Part shown: positions 52,590 to 63,390 of the stretch, piece by piece
Layout: each line of letters opens with the position of its first letter
Position numbering within the stretch: position 1 is the stretch's first letter
Source of the DNA: Bolinopsis microptera
Taxonomy: Eukaryota; Ctenophora; Tentaculata; Lobata; Bolinopsidae
Length of the DNA stretch: 64,000 bases
Direction of reading: 5' to 3'
Assembly: GCF_026151205.1 (NCBI RefSeq)
Contig: NC_087083.1
Location: 9,111,460-9,175,459, forward strand
Made by a program: the position numbers and the translations under genes
The notes under the pieces: model-generated
Databases searched by the model: none
The model's input: only the letters and a program-made list of their open reading frames with translations
Told to the model about the DNA's origin: nothing

Positions 52590-54305
52590 AAACAGCTTCT
52601 CTTGGGTCTCGAAGGCTAACCTATTGTGTTTTGGACCCATTAGGTAGTCGTATGTTGAGAACGATTGCTCGACTGGACTTTGAGGCGCGTTTCTAAATTT
52701 CAATTTAAATTTGAAAAATTCAAATTCACTTTTGAGTTTTCGGGTGAGTGTGCGGGTAGTGGTACGCACGTACCGCTATTGGGGCCAGAACTTGGTACGC
52801 GCGTACCCGTACCGCCGTACCGGGTGCGAATACGTATTGACCAACTAAGCTAGTTAGATCACACAAACTGCCCTCTTAGAACCGTGAAACTAACTGGCTC
52901 CAAAACACGTTGTCAGAAATTTTATTAAGCACAGAATTATTATATTATAGTGCTGAGAGCACCCCATCATCGGTTGCTTTTCTTTTGTACCAAATAACAC
53001 AAGAACATTTATAAAGAAATTATCTGGACAATAGGGCCAGCCCCTGAGCCCCTGTTGCCACTTCCGAGCACAAATCTGTTCAAAGTTTTCAACACAAAAT
53101 TATAACGCTTCGGAAGCCTGGGAACCAAGGACTTTGGTTCCCCCGGAGTAAATTAATTGAATCAGTCGCTCCCGGACAATTCACCTTTTGCAAGATTTTT
53201 AATCTCATGAGAGTCGTGTAACACTGCCCCGTTATCGTTTTGTTACCCAACCACTGCAGCTTCGCTGGTTTAAAAACATATCAAATTTAAAACTATCCCC
53301 TGCCCCAAATGTATGGTTTATTGATCTAGATAAGCCAGTGCTGGCAATAAACCTTGAACTTTATACATCGCCATCACCATTTCGCCACACACAGGGTGAT
53401 TTACATTATTGTGTACTTTGTTTGACGATGCTTGTTTATTTATATAATTCCGATATTTGACACTTGCATTTATCCAAGTCTTTTACTAGTACCGAAGATT
53501 AATACTTACAAAATTATCACTCAATATTCGTAATGAGCAACAAACTAATCCTGAGCACTCCTCAAGCGGTATGGACGGCTCTTCCATAGATGCATTAAGA
53601 CTATATAGTCATGGTAGGACATTGAATCCCGTGACCCAGTTGCACAAGCTTAAGATAGGCCACATATCTCGTGCCTTGTATCGGTCTGTCTTCTAGTCGT
53701 CTCGATGCAGATCCAACGTGATCTAATCCTGATTTCCTCCCCCACACTATAACATCAGGTTATCATAACCGTTATGTACACTTTAAAAGAACACTTTCAA
53801 GCAAATCAAATACCTCAGTCAACGTTATCTAGTATTTTACTAACTTAGGTGGTCCCCTTACACTCGTTTACACTTGTTCTAGAATCCTGATAATCACCTA
53901 CACTTGTTGAGTGAAACTTGACACTCTGAAAACGACAGCAACATTTCCTCTCCGTTGCTCTTTGTTACAGTTCTGATTGAGTGGTGTATTATTATTAAGT
54001 CTCATGATTTGATGTTTCTTTCATTCAAACTTCTGATCGTTTCTGAATAGATTATAACAACTTTTTTTAGTACTGCATCAACACTACTATATAATATAAC
54101 AAATAGTTTGAGAATATGAGTATGAAGTAGAAATTTCGATCCGTTATTCAGCTATTTATTTCCATTAAAATCTGTTTTCACTGAGTCTATTCAGAAACAA
54201 TCACACAATCAGAAATTTGAGGGAAAGAAACATTTGTACAGTTCGTTATTTTAGCTGCTTAGAAGTGTGGTCCGGGCTCGTATATACAAAGTATTTGTTT
54301 TGTGC
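52590..54305. other. Intergenic, nothing recognised
   Basis: AT-rich, no coding frames beyond short ORFs, no element ends identified. Confidence 0.4.
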
Positions 54306-54530
54306 TCAGCTATAATATGTTTTTATTAGATAATTGTTAGATTTGTTAATTTGTTGAATAATCGTTCGAATTGTTAATTTGTTAGATAATTGTTCGACAA
54401 TATCATTATGAAGGGCAACTAAACTCAGCCAGATCTCAGGGTGAGTACATCTTTTACAAAATCGCGGATTGTGTATTATTATTTCATGCTTCACAGGTTC
54501 TCCATCCTTCTGTTTCAACCCTTGTAAGCG
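54306..54530 (-). CDS. Candidate coding exon (hypothetical)
   Basis: Frame reads KQKDGEPVKHEIIIHNPRFC, KRCTHPEIWLSLVALHND, IVEQLSNKL. It follows an acceptor-like CTTACAAG. A CxxC and the amphipathic composition suggest true coding, but I do not recognise the protein and no joining exon is proven. It may be the 3' end of one of the minus-strand genes in 54-58 kb. Confidence 0.35.
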   Translation of the reverse strand, partial: RLQGLKQKDGEPVKHEIIIHNPRFCKRCTHPEIWLSLVALHNDIVEQLSNKLTIRTIIQQINKSNNYLIKTYYS

Positions 54531-54739
54531 TTCGTGAAATTATTATTTTCTAAGTCTAGAGTCGTTTTCTTTTGTTTAAAGCTGAAACAAAAGCATTTGC
54601 ATATCTAACATCAAACTATGTTAATTTTACTTTTTTATACATACTGACAGATTTTATCTTTGGGATTTTACAGGTATATAATATGCTTGTTACAATTTGA
54701 ATCACTTTAGTTATCCAAAATATTATATAATCATTAATT

Positions 54740-54865
54740 CTCGGGAGTGGCCTCCAGTTGTTCGGGATGGCTTCCTTTTTTTTCAATTTTTACTGATTCC
54801 TCTTTCTCAGGATCTTCTTTTCTTCCTCGTCCACTTCCCTTTCCTGTCTTAGTTACCGTGTTTTT
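54740..54865 (-). CDS. Candidate coding fragment with NNWRPLPRIN
   Basis: Lys/Glu-rich frame (TKTGKGSGRGRKEDPEKEES) then AIPNNWRPLPRIN. The NWRPLP motif recurs in the exon at 62123-62356 (SENWRPLPEVV), suggesting the two come from related genes. No splice partners proven. Confidence 0.3.
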
Positions 54866-55513
54866 TACTTTTCTGTTGTTAAACTGTTATTCTTAAAAAG
54901 TAATTATTATTCTCTAAAGTAAAATATACCTTTCGCACAAATAATAATACACGTGTTACACTTAATATTATCAAAAATCTTATATAATCTTAAACTTATT
55001 ACAACAAATATATGAAATAAAGTATGACATAAGGTCATCGCCCTATTTACCTCCAGCGTACGAGCTTCATGTATGGGAGGCAGCTTGGTCCAGGGCAAAA
55101 ATGATGGCATAGAAAGTTTCCATTTTCGGATTGCGGGGAAGAATGACGTTGAAAATATTGAAACTGAAATTTACTGAAAGTGACTTCGATATTGATTGGA
55201 GTCAAACAGAATGGTCATTTCCTTGATAACATAACGATGGGATACTTGGAATCCCTCAATTGCTACGATACAAGACATTTTTGAAACGAAAGCTAGAATG
55301 ACAAAATTGGAAATGGTGTATTTGTAACTTGCTGATCTTTTTATAGCTGCATTATATGTAATAAAACAAATCTCACTACTGCGGTTTTAAGCTCGATTAT
55401 ACAATCTGGAGGATACTTTATAAGTTGAGTATCCTAAAGCTCGGTTCGGATTCTTGAAAAGTTATTACCTGCATCAAGCTGATTCTTTTGCGGAAAATCA
55501 TAGTTTTGAACAA

Positions 55514-55891
55514 TTAGAGTTCTTGCAGTAAAATTAGTAATTCTATAATCTCCTCGTTGGGGTCCAGACTCTTGTTTGTGCAGACAGCCGGATCGAGAAA
55601 CATTGATCCGACCCCTTGCACATCCAGGACGATCATGGCTTCATTTGTCGTGGCAAGGGTGAAGTGTGCGAACGCAGTGGCCAAATCTGCAAATTTCTTG
55701 TCCTCAGGTTGTGTGTCCTCAGGTTGTGGCGACATATCGTCCGGCATGCCAGGATTAAGGAGGACTTTCCATGGCTTCCCCTCCACAAACTCCTCGATTA
55801 CATAGGTTACACCGCTTACCTTTTCCGTAACAAGGTATACTTTTGTGTACCGCACGTACTCAACACCAATACCATGTTCTGTCCAGGTTGC
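55514..55891 (-). CDS. Alpha-kinase domain exon (partial gene)
   Basis: Reads ATWTEHGIGVEYVRYTKVYL, GVTYVIEEFVEGKPWKVLLN, FADLATAFAHFTLATTNEAM and IVLDVQGVGSMFLDPAVCT. TYVxEEFxEG, the AFxHFTLATTN helix and LDVQGVG...DP are hallmarks of the alpha-kinase fold (eEF2K, MHCK, vWKA and TRPM6/7 kinases), an atypical Ser/Thr kinase; the Asp of D-V-Q-G-V-G is catalytic. The exon follows a good acceptor (TTTGATCAG, ending at 55892). After DPAVCTNKSLDPNEE the frame runs only a few codons to a stop, so the C-terminal glycine-rich loop and the zinc-binding H-C-C part are absent: either an alternative end or a truncated copy. The upstream exons with the ATP-binding Lys are not identified. Confidence 0.7.
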   Translation of the reverse strand, partial: ATWTEHGIGVEYVRYTKVYLVTEKVSGVTYVIEEFVEGKPWKVLLNPGMPDDMSPQPEDTQPEDKKFADLATAFAHFTLATTNEAMIVLDVQGVGSMFLDPAVCTNKSLDPNEEIIELLILLQEL

Positions 55892-55914
55892 CTGATCAAA
55901 CGTTTACATTTTAT

Positions 55915-56330
55915 CTTCTTTACCTTTTTTCAGCAGTTACTCGTCAACTTTCCTATTTTTTGCCAAATTATGGTGTTGGCGTACTTATACATCTTCGATT
56001 AACTCATCCAATCTCAAATCTGTCTAAAAAGACAGCTAATCGTCGAATAACTTAACAATATGTAAAATATTATGTTAAATAACGATAATATAAAATATGA
56101 TATAAATAATGTGAATGTGATTCTCCAATTCAATTTTTTCTCCTTTACCTTTTTTTTCAGCAGTTACTCGTCAACTTTCCTATTTTACGCCAAATTATGG
56201 TGTTGGCGTACTTATACATCTTCGATTAACTCATCCAATCTGTCTAAAAAGACAGCTAATCGTCGAATAACTTAACAATTTGTAAAATATTATGTTAAAT
56301 AACGATAATATAACTAATCAATAGAAATTA
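55915..56330. repeat. Tandem pair of a ~230-bp block, repeated again at 58.9-59.3 kb
   Basis: Each unit runs from TTCAGCAGTTACTCGTCAAC through GGTGTTGGCGTACTTATACA, AAAAGACAGCTAATCGTCGA to GTGAATGTGATTCTCCAATT. Two units here and two at 58910-59330. Non-coding; possibly intronic parts of a duplicated gene. Confidence 0.85.
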
Positions 56331-56811
56331 ACCCTTAACACCATGCGCCACACCAGCCTATCATATTTGTGAACATGCATTACATTGTCGTATGAAAGTA
56401 TGAACTCTCTCTACAGTCCAAACAGACCGTTTGAGCACTCCCTCCCCTAATAAGTTTATAGTATTATATGACCATGTAATATATACGCCATGTAATATAT
56501 ACGCTACATATGCAGAGAGAGAGAGAGAGCTAGCCCCGTAACTCTTGCCGTTCTTCTCAAGCCATTTTATGTAACATATTTTGTGGTACAAAACCATCAA
56601 TTAAACCACTTACCACCGGCCGATTTTTATAAAATTTGCTTATTGGCTTCGTCAGAGTTTTGTCGGCACTATACCGAAAAAACCAGTCCCGTAACTATTA
56701 CCGTTTTTTTTGTATAACCGTTCGGAAATTACACACAGACACACACACAGACACACACACAGACACACACACATTCTGGTGTTATTAAGTTGATGATATA
56801 AATAATGTGAA
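56331..56811. other. Intergenic with microsatellites
   Basis: GAGAGAGAGAGAG at about 56515-56529 and ACACACACAGACACACACAC at about 56735-56772. No gene seen. Confidence 0.5.
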
Positions 56812-57110
56812 TGTGATTCTCCAATTCAATATTCAATTTATCTTCTCATCGTCATATAAATAGACACCTTTTGCTTTCGAAGCTCCAAGTGAGACATATA
56901 TTGTGCCATTTTCCTTCCATTATTCCTGTCCCACATTCTGTTTAAGTTAACGGATCCAACGTTTGCTTTTTAAATTTACCTTCTTTCTTTAGCAACTCCT
57001 AAAGTTTCCCATTTATTGGCTGCTGGTGAAACTGGTTTCCAAACTATAGTAGCTTCTTCCTTTTACTAGAAATTACCGTCAAGTTAGCTTATCTGTTTGA
57101 TAAGATGGTT
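56812..57110. repeat. ~300-bp repeat, also at 59310-59535 and 60870-61065
   Basis: Contains CATATAAATAGACACCTTTT, TGTCCCACATTCTGTTTAAG, TTAACGGATCCAACG and AGCAACTCCTAAAGTT. The three copies are collinear with different end points. CATATAAATAG could be a TATA box. Non-coding. Confidence 0.8.
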
Positions 57111-57328
57111 AAGATATCTTAAATATAATGTAATCTTATACTTATTACAATTATACTTATTACAATTATTAAATTAAAATTATAACAATAATGAACCATT
57201 AATAAACCAATTACAATAACAGACTGCAACTGTATTGGTTGAAACAAATGTTCTGCTCCACGCACATTTGATCGATTCAATCAACAAGGGAGCACCGAAA
57301 ACACAAATTATCAAACAACATATAACCG

Positions 57329-57586
57329 CTATAACATGAGAAAAAACGGGGATCCAGATATGTCCCTGATAAATTTGTTTAATGACGTCTTTACATGCCA
57401 GAGATTCTTCTCGAGGGCAACATTTCTTTCCATATCTTCTTCCTCTGATTTCTCCGTCATCAAATAATCCATGAAGTTATCATAAGTTATTGGATGATAG
57501 AGCACTTGACTGACAATTTTCTCGACTGACTGACAATGTTTCTTCTTTTCCCCATTTAGAATACAAAGATTAGTACATAATTTTAG
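57329..57586 (-). CDS. Candidate coding exon (hypothetical)
   Basis: 85 codons open: LKLCTNLCILNGEKKKHCQS, VEKIVSQVLYHPITYDNFMD, YLMTEKSEEEDMERNVALEK, NLWHVKTSLNKFIRDISGSP, then a stop at 57329. An internal donor (CAT-GTAAAG at 57394) could end the exon earlier. Acceptor-like CATAAG before it. The acidic helix and Cys pairs look truly coding, but no family is recognised. It may be an upstream exon of the alpha-kinase gene at 55.5-55.9 kb on the same strand; the joining phase was not proven. Confidence 0.45.
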   Translation of the reverse strand, partial: LKLCTNLCILNGEKKKHCQSVEKIVSQVLYHPITYDNFMDYLMTEKSEEEDMERNVALEKNLWHVKTSLNKFIRDISGSPFFLML

Positions 57587-57751
57587 CTTATGATTAATAT
57601 TATATTTTTACCTATAGTTTACCTAGATTGAAATCGTGCTTTTCTGAAGTTATCTTAACCACGTGGCTTACAGGGACGACAGGTAAAGATAAGGGTAATG
57701 ACCTGCTTTTAATTAAAGTCACGTTGACAGACCTATAATAGTTACATCACT

Positions 57752-58200
57752 TGACCGGCAAATAGAGGTTGGGGGGGGGGGGGGGGTTAGGGGGTTAGAC
57801 GAGAGATCTCACACGAACCTGTGTGGCGTGATAAGTACACAAAACAATGTCCCTAACACAGTAATCAGGTTATCCATTAATTATGCTATGTTTCTAATTT
57901 AAGTCACGTGAGTCACGTGCACTATTTTGTAGAGAGATGTTAGACAAATGAAAATGTTTTAATTTGATGTAAATTAAAATTAACAAAAATTAAAAAATTA
58001 AATTAAAATTCACTCAGAAATGAACAACACTTCAATGCAATTGTCCTCGATCCACCCAGAAATTATCCTTGAGAAGCCCTCCTCTAGGGACATGACCACA
58101 TCAAAGAGTGGGGCCTGCTCAGGTTTTCCTCAGACTTGGCTGTGAATGAGACCCCCTTCGAAAATCTCATATTTTTATGGGAAATTGATTATATTCCCAC
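57752..58200. repeat. Block duplicated at 62739-63220, with poly-G and a partial last exon
   Basis: CTTGACCGGCAAATAGAGGT, then a G-run, TCTCACACGAACCTGTGTGG, ACACAGTAATCAGGTTATCC, then a minus-strand copy (58011-58130) of the last exon of the gene at 63.0-63.4 kb (LEEGFSRIISGWIEDNCIEV). Upstream of that exon the homology stops, so this is a truncated gene copy. Confidence 0.8.
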
Positions 58201-58910
58201 TGTTATGACCGGGTTTATTTTAATTATGCGCATATATATATAGTTATATTAGGATGTGGAGTTTACTGTGTCTTGTTAATTAAGATTAATAATGATGATG
58301 TTCGTTTAGTTAATTATCTACATGAGGCCGTAAGGTGCTGTAGAACGGCTGAGTACAGATGGTGTGTATTCAGGCCTGGCTGCAAGGAACGTTTCATTGA
58401 ATCATGGTCTCAATCATGGCCTGACTTACAATTTATTATTTAGTTTATAAGGGCTCCTTAATCATGAGTCAGTGCCAGGGCCTTTGATTCTAATGGTGTA
58501 GTTGTGGCCTCGTATTATGTTGATTATGGGTTCGAACCACGACTCCGGAAATGCAGAAAGTATTCTAAAGATTCAATTTTAGTTTAGATATTTAATTTGT
58601 AATTGGTTGTTGATGCAGTAAAGACGAGTATATACTATATAGGTGCTGCAACGAAATGGAACTAATAATCAATTTATAATGCAATATCAACATAATCTAA
58701 AAGTAATAATATCAGGTAAAATTATTTAAATGTCCAATCAATGATGGCGTCAAAATACGTAGGAGATAGAGAAACAAATGAAACACGCCCAGCAGCCTGT
58801 TATTGGATGCCCAGCAATCATCGCCTGCCTTTACTTCTATGAGGACTTGGCTTTGAAAATCTGCCGACGTCTTGTAAGGTAGGGTTCGTGTCGCCGGTAT
58901 TACCTTTTTT
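58201..58910. repeat. Further blocks shared with 59.5-60.2 kb
   Basis: 58243-58293 matches 59535-59585 (TTATATTAGGATGTGGAGTT); 58530-58772 matches 59975-60216 (GGGTTCGAACCACGACTCCG, then CTGCAACGAAATGGAACTAA, CAAAATACGTAGGAGATAGA). GGTTCGAACC resembles a pol III B box, but no tRNA cloverleaf can be drawn. No gene. Confidence 0.75.
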
Positions 58911-59605
58911 TTCAGCAGTTACTCGTCCACTTTCCTATTTTTCGCCAAATTATGGTGTTGGCGTTATACTTATACATATTCGATTAACTCATCCAGTCTG
59001 TCTAAAAACACAGCTAATCGTCGAATAACTTAACAATATGTAAAATATTATGTTAAAAAACGATAATATAAAATATGATATAAATAATGTGAATGTGATT
59101 CTCCAATTCAATTTTATCTCCTTTACCTTTTTTCTCAGCAGTTACTCGTCAACTTTCCTATTTTACGCCAAATTATGGTGTTGGCGTTATACTTATACAT
59201 CTTCGATTAACTCATCCAATCTGTCTAAAAAGACAGCTAATCGTCGAATAACTTAACAATTTGTAAAATATTATGTTAAATAACGATAATATAACATATG
59301 ATATGAATAATGTGAATGTGATTCTCCAATTCAATATTCAATTTATCTTCTCATCGTCATATAAATAGACACCTTTTGCTCTCGAAGCTCCAAGTGAGAC
59401 ATATATTGTGCCATTTTCCTTCCATTATTCGAGTGGTTACTCCTGTCCCACATTCTGTTTAAGTTAACGGATCCAACGTTTGCTTTTTAAATTTACCTTC
59501 TTTCTTTAGCAACTCCTAAAGTTTCCCATTTACAGTTATATTAGGATGTGGAGTTTACTGTGTCTTGTTAATTAAGATTAATAATGGAGATGTTCGTTTA
59601 CTTAA

Positions 59606-59950
59606 TTATCTACATGAGGCTGTAAGGTGCGGTAAAACGGCTGAGTACAGATGGTGTGTACTTTTAAAAACATCTAAATTAAAAGATTTAAATAACAAGA
59701 GCCGAACACTTGGAATACAAAATTTATGGACCTTGTAATCGGGGGTCGATTGGGGTGACTCATTGATTTGTGATAAGCTCGGATTTAAAGTTAGTGCATA
59801 CTCTTGGATATCATACATTGCGTCCCTAAGAAATGAGACATAGTCTAGTTCGTCAATATCTTCTATTATAGGGGGTGCTCCCCATGCAAAATCCAAATGA
59901 AGTCTAACCGAGTCAGGCCCCATAACCATTTCGAATGGAGTATTTGTGGC
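59606..59950 (-). mobile_element. Retroelement integrase-like fragment
   Basis: Frame reads ATNTPFEMVMGPDSVRLHLD, FAWGAPPIIEDIDELDYVSF, LRDAMYDIQEYALTLNPSLS. The TPFEMVMG.....LHLD pattern followed by a helical region is like the end of the integrase core in Gypsy/Ty3 elements (usual form: SPFELVFGR-P-LPLD). Short, with no protease, RT or LTR found nearby. Moderate confidence. Confidence 0.5.
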
Positions 59951-60318
59951 CTGGTATTATGTTGATTAACGGGGCTGGGTTCGAACCACGACTCCGGAAA
60001 TGCAGAACGTATTCTAAGGATTCAATTTAAGTTTAGACATTTAATTTGTAATTGGTTGTTGATGCAGTAAAGACGAGTATGAAGGTGCTGCAACGAAATG
60101 GAACTAATAATCAATTTATAATGCAATATCAATATAATCTAAAAGTAATAATATCAGGTAAAATTATTTAAATGTCCAATCAACGATGGCGTCAAAATAC
60201 GTAGGAGATAGAGAGGATCATGACATCGAGGTAGATAGGACGAAGGTGGACGAAGGAATAATCGGGCAGCTTGAGTGACAACCAACTATAAGGATTAAAC
60301 GCTATGGCGACTTATTAG

Positions 60319-60545
60319 TCAGGAGAATAGTGGGGTCGGAACGAATCCTTTTAAGAAATATCTGAGTGCATAGGTAGGAGCTTTAGGAGGAAGGAATCGC
60401 CGAGGGTAGTGATCATCTAAGGGTTGGTAATCCACTTGTAGTGCTGTGACAGGCCTTCTTATAGTGTGCAGCAGCTGCAGCTGTTGAGTGTTGGCGTCCT
60501 CCAGTCTGTGTTCTCTGTTCTTAGGAACTGCCCGTTTAGTGTTAT
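60319..60545 (-). CDS. Candidate coding exon (hypothetical)
   Basis: About 74 codons open to a stop at 60319: TKRAVPKNREHRLEDANTQQ, LQLLHTIRRPVTALQVDYQP, LDDHYPRRFLPPKAPTYALR, YFLKGFVPTPLFS. The composition looks coding. It could be a gene terminus or a retroelement gag-like piece. No domain recognised and the acceptor (CTGAG) is weak. Confidence 0.35.
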
Positions 60546-61065
60546 CTCAGGTGGCAGCGGATCAGGTCTCAAAGGTAAAAAGGTAAAAAGGTTATAGGGT
60601 CGCATGTTATCGATATCTGTTATAGGTATGGGTGCAGGGCGGTCTTGTGACGTCTGATGGCTTTGATACGGTAAGAGTCAGATCCAAATACATATAATAT
60701 AATAATTAATGATCTGTCGATAATGAAGATAACATCTGTCGATATGAAGATAAAATCAACCAAGAAATAGAAAATGGAATGCCTGGGGAAATTACTGAGT
60801 TTTTAGAATATTGGGTTTTAGGACTAGATTTAATAGCTATGGTGACTAAAATTAGGCAAGACATAAAAGTTACTCCTGTCCCACATTCTGTTTAAGTTAA
60901 CGGATCCAACGACCAACGATTGCTTTTTAAATTTACCTTCTTTCTTTAGCAACTCCTAAAGTTCCTCATTTATTGGCTGCTGGTGAAGCTGGTTTCCAAA
61001 CTATAGTAGCTTCTTCCTTTTACTAGAAATTACCGTCAAGTTAGCTTGTCTGTTTGATAAGATGG

Positions 61066-62122
61066 TTGAAACATATTTATTACAATTATACTTATTGCAA
61101 TTATTAAATTAAAATTGTAACAATAATGAACTAATAATAAACCAATTACAATAACAACAACATAATATATAGATAGTTTGACTGTAGTTTTTCAATTCGT
61201 CAGTCTCATTATTTATTCATATTAGATGATTACCATCATTATGTAACATTGTATTTGTATTATTACCATCGTAATACACGCGTTTTGTCTTTCTTGAAGC
61301 TTAGCTCCATGTTATGCAGATATGGTACCACTCGCCTTTAATTCCTTCTTCTGGCACAGATGTCCAAGTTTGTTTTCAAAACCAAACTCTATAATCACCC
61401 TTACTGTACCAATTATCTTGTTTTAGGAGAATACCGACATTTTTCCGGAGTGAATAAGATTGGAGCTGAGTGACTTGTCGTCACTCAGTTCCAATCTTAT
61501 TCTAGCATTTATCCTGCTTATCTGGAGCACACGCGTTTTCGCATATAATTTCAACGCCATCTTTACATGATAGCTTAGAGTAAACTTTACTCCAAAAACA
61601 ATAAATATTTAATACTTATTAGTGATTATTAGTTGGAGACAAATTGTAACACATAATTTGATTGAAATTCACGCTTCATTCACTACAATATAGCGTTGCT
61701 ATAATTTCTTTAAAGCAAGCACTGTATGCTAACATTGAGGCATCGTTAACTAAGTTATCTACAACTTAACTATGAATTTTCATACTACATGGGAATTGAG
61801 CACCATAAAAAAGTTATCACTCCCACTAAGTCTTCAACTTTTGAATAAATATTTTACTCACGATTACGCTAAAAACCACTTGACCGAGGCTTGTTGACAA
61901 TCTTAATTTTTGTTTAAGATATTCCTTCGTTCTTCGGATTCCTCCATTTCTTCTGTTTTCTACTTTTATCATAGCTGTTTGCGTGTGCACGCCACAATTC
62001 ACTCAAATAGAGCTGAATATTTTTGTGTCATCGTTCAAATATAAAACAGAATTTATTTTAACAATTTACATATTTTATAATTATAAAATTTACAATGAAC
62101 AAAATATATATCTGTTGACCTA
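61066..62122. other. Intergenic, AT-rich; one strong hairpin
   Basis: 61452-61502 is a near-perfect hairpin: GAATAAGATTGGAGCTGAGT (then GAC) against GTCACTCAGTTCCAATCTTA (then TTC), loop TTGTC. Otherwise no gene. Confidence 0.7.
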
Positions 62123-62356
62123 TTAAATTCTTAGGTACAAAAAATTATCATTTAATCTTAACAACCTTTCCAGTACTTCAAACAATTGCTTCAATTTAAG
62201 TTCTTTCACAACTTCTGGCAGAGGTCTCCAGTTCTCTGACTGGGCCATTTCTCTGGTGAGGTTGAGAATTGGCCCATAAAAAACCTTCAGGTTATGTTTT
62301 TGCGTTTCTAGCTTTTTTGTTGCCGAGCTGGAGATCTCTTTTTCTATGGCGTCTCT
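62123..62356 (-). CDS. Candidate last exon, NWRPLP protein
   Basis: 78 codons including the stop: RDAIEKEISSSATKKLETQK, HNLKVFYGPILNLTREMAQS, ENWRPLPEVVKELKLKQLFE, VLERLLRLNDNFLYLRI. Follows acceptor-like CTTTAG. Strong coding character and helical. The NWRPLP motif is shared with 54740-54865. No known domain recognised. Confidence 0.5.
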   Translation of the reverse strand, partial: RDAIEKEISSSATKKLETQKHNLKVFYGPILNLTREMAQSENWRPLPEVVKELKLKQLFEVLERLLRLNDNFLYLRI

Positions 62357-63027
62357 CTAAAGCCCTGAATAACAAGGATTGAAGGTTCAAGACCTTGTCG
62401 AGACCTTGGATGTGTCATGTGATACATAAGATAGGCCTGATTGGATGGCTAATTAGGTAAGTGAGGCTTATTGGTTAAGTGGCAGGCTTTCTACTGTGCT
62501 TGATGACAACTTATGAAACTAAATACTGGGAAATGGAACTTATATGATTTTATAGGTGCTGCCGTAGTGACTATTAAACTAATTAATTTGAGGTGTGGGT
62601 GAAAAATACTAATTTACGAACAAACAAAATATCAACTATTTGAATATTACTATATTTGATTACTTATATCACTATATGAATATTACTGACCATTAACTAT
62701 TTTAGAAATTATACCCAGATTATAAAGATAATATAAAACTTGACCGGCAAATAGAGGTTTGGGGGGGGGGGGGGGGGGGTAGCTATGATGACAAAGACGA
62801 GATATCTCACACGAACCTGTGTGGCGTGATAAGTACACAACACAATGTCCCTAACACAGTAATCAGGTTATCCATTAATTATGCTATGTTTCTCATTTGA
62901 GTCAGGTGAGTCACGTTGAGTCACGTGCACTATTTTGTAAGGAGAAGTTAGACAAATGAAAATGTTTTAATTTGATGTAAATAAAAATTAACAAAAATTA
63001 ACAAAAAATTAAAAATTAAATTAAAAT

Positions 63028-63390
63028 TCACTCAGCAATGAACTTCACTTCAATACAATTGTCCTCGATCCACCCAGAAATCATCCTTGAGAAGCCCTCT
63101 TCTAGGGGCATGACCACATCAAAGAGTGGGGCCTGCTCAGGTTTTCCTCAGACTTGGCTGTGAATGAGACCCCCTTCGAACATCTCATCTTTTTATGGGA
63201 AATTGATCATATTTCCACCTTCCCGGAGAGGTATTCCGGAATATCGGCGTCCTCCAACATGCTGCACAAAGTGCACTCCGTTTGCGCATCCTGGAGCAGT
63301 AAGGTGCTTTTGCATCTTATGCAGTTGTATATTTCCCAGCTCTATCGATGTGAGGTTTCTGAAGCGACCATCCCAGTACGTGGCAGCTAC
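63028..63390 (-). CDS. Two 3' exons of an unknown gene
   Basis: Exon 63219-63390 (acceptor TTCTCGCAG) reads VAATYWDGRFRNLTSIELGN, IQLHKMQKHLTAPGCANGVH, FVQHVGGRRYSGIPLREG. It joins in phase over a 72-base intron to 63028-63146, reading KPEQAPLFDVVMPLEEGFSR, MISGWIEDNCIEVKFIAE, stop. Both splice sites are GT-AG and the short intron has an in-frame stop, supporting splicing. The last exon has a diverged truncated copy at 58011-58130. No domain recognised; upstream exons lie outside the part I could resolve. Confidence 0.55.

Noticed and set aside
59960-60005. tRNA gene or tRNA-derived SINE at GGTTCGAACC (also 58530)
   Set aside because: Only a B-box-like match. No acceptor stem, A box or cloverleaf can be drawn around either copy.
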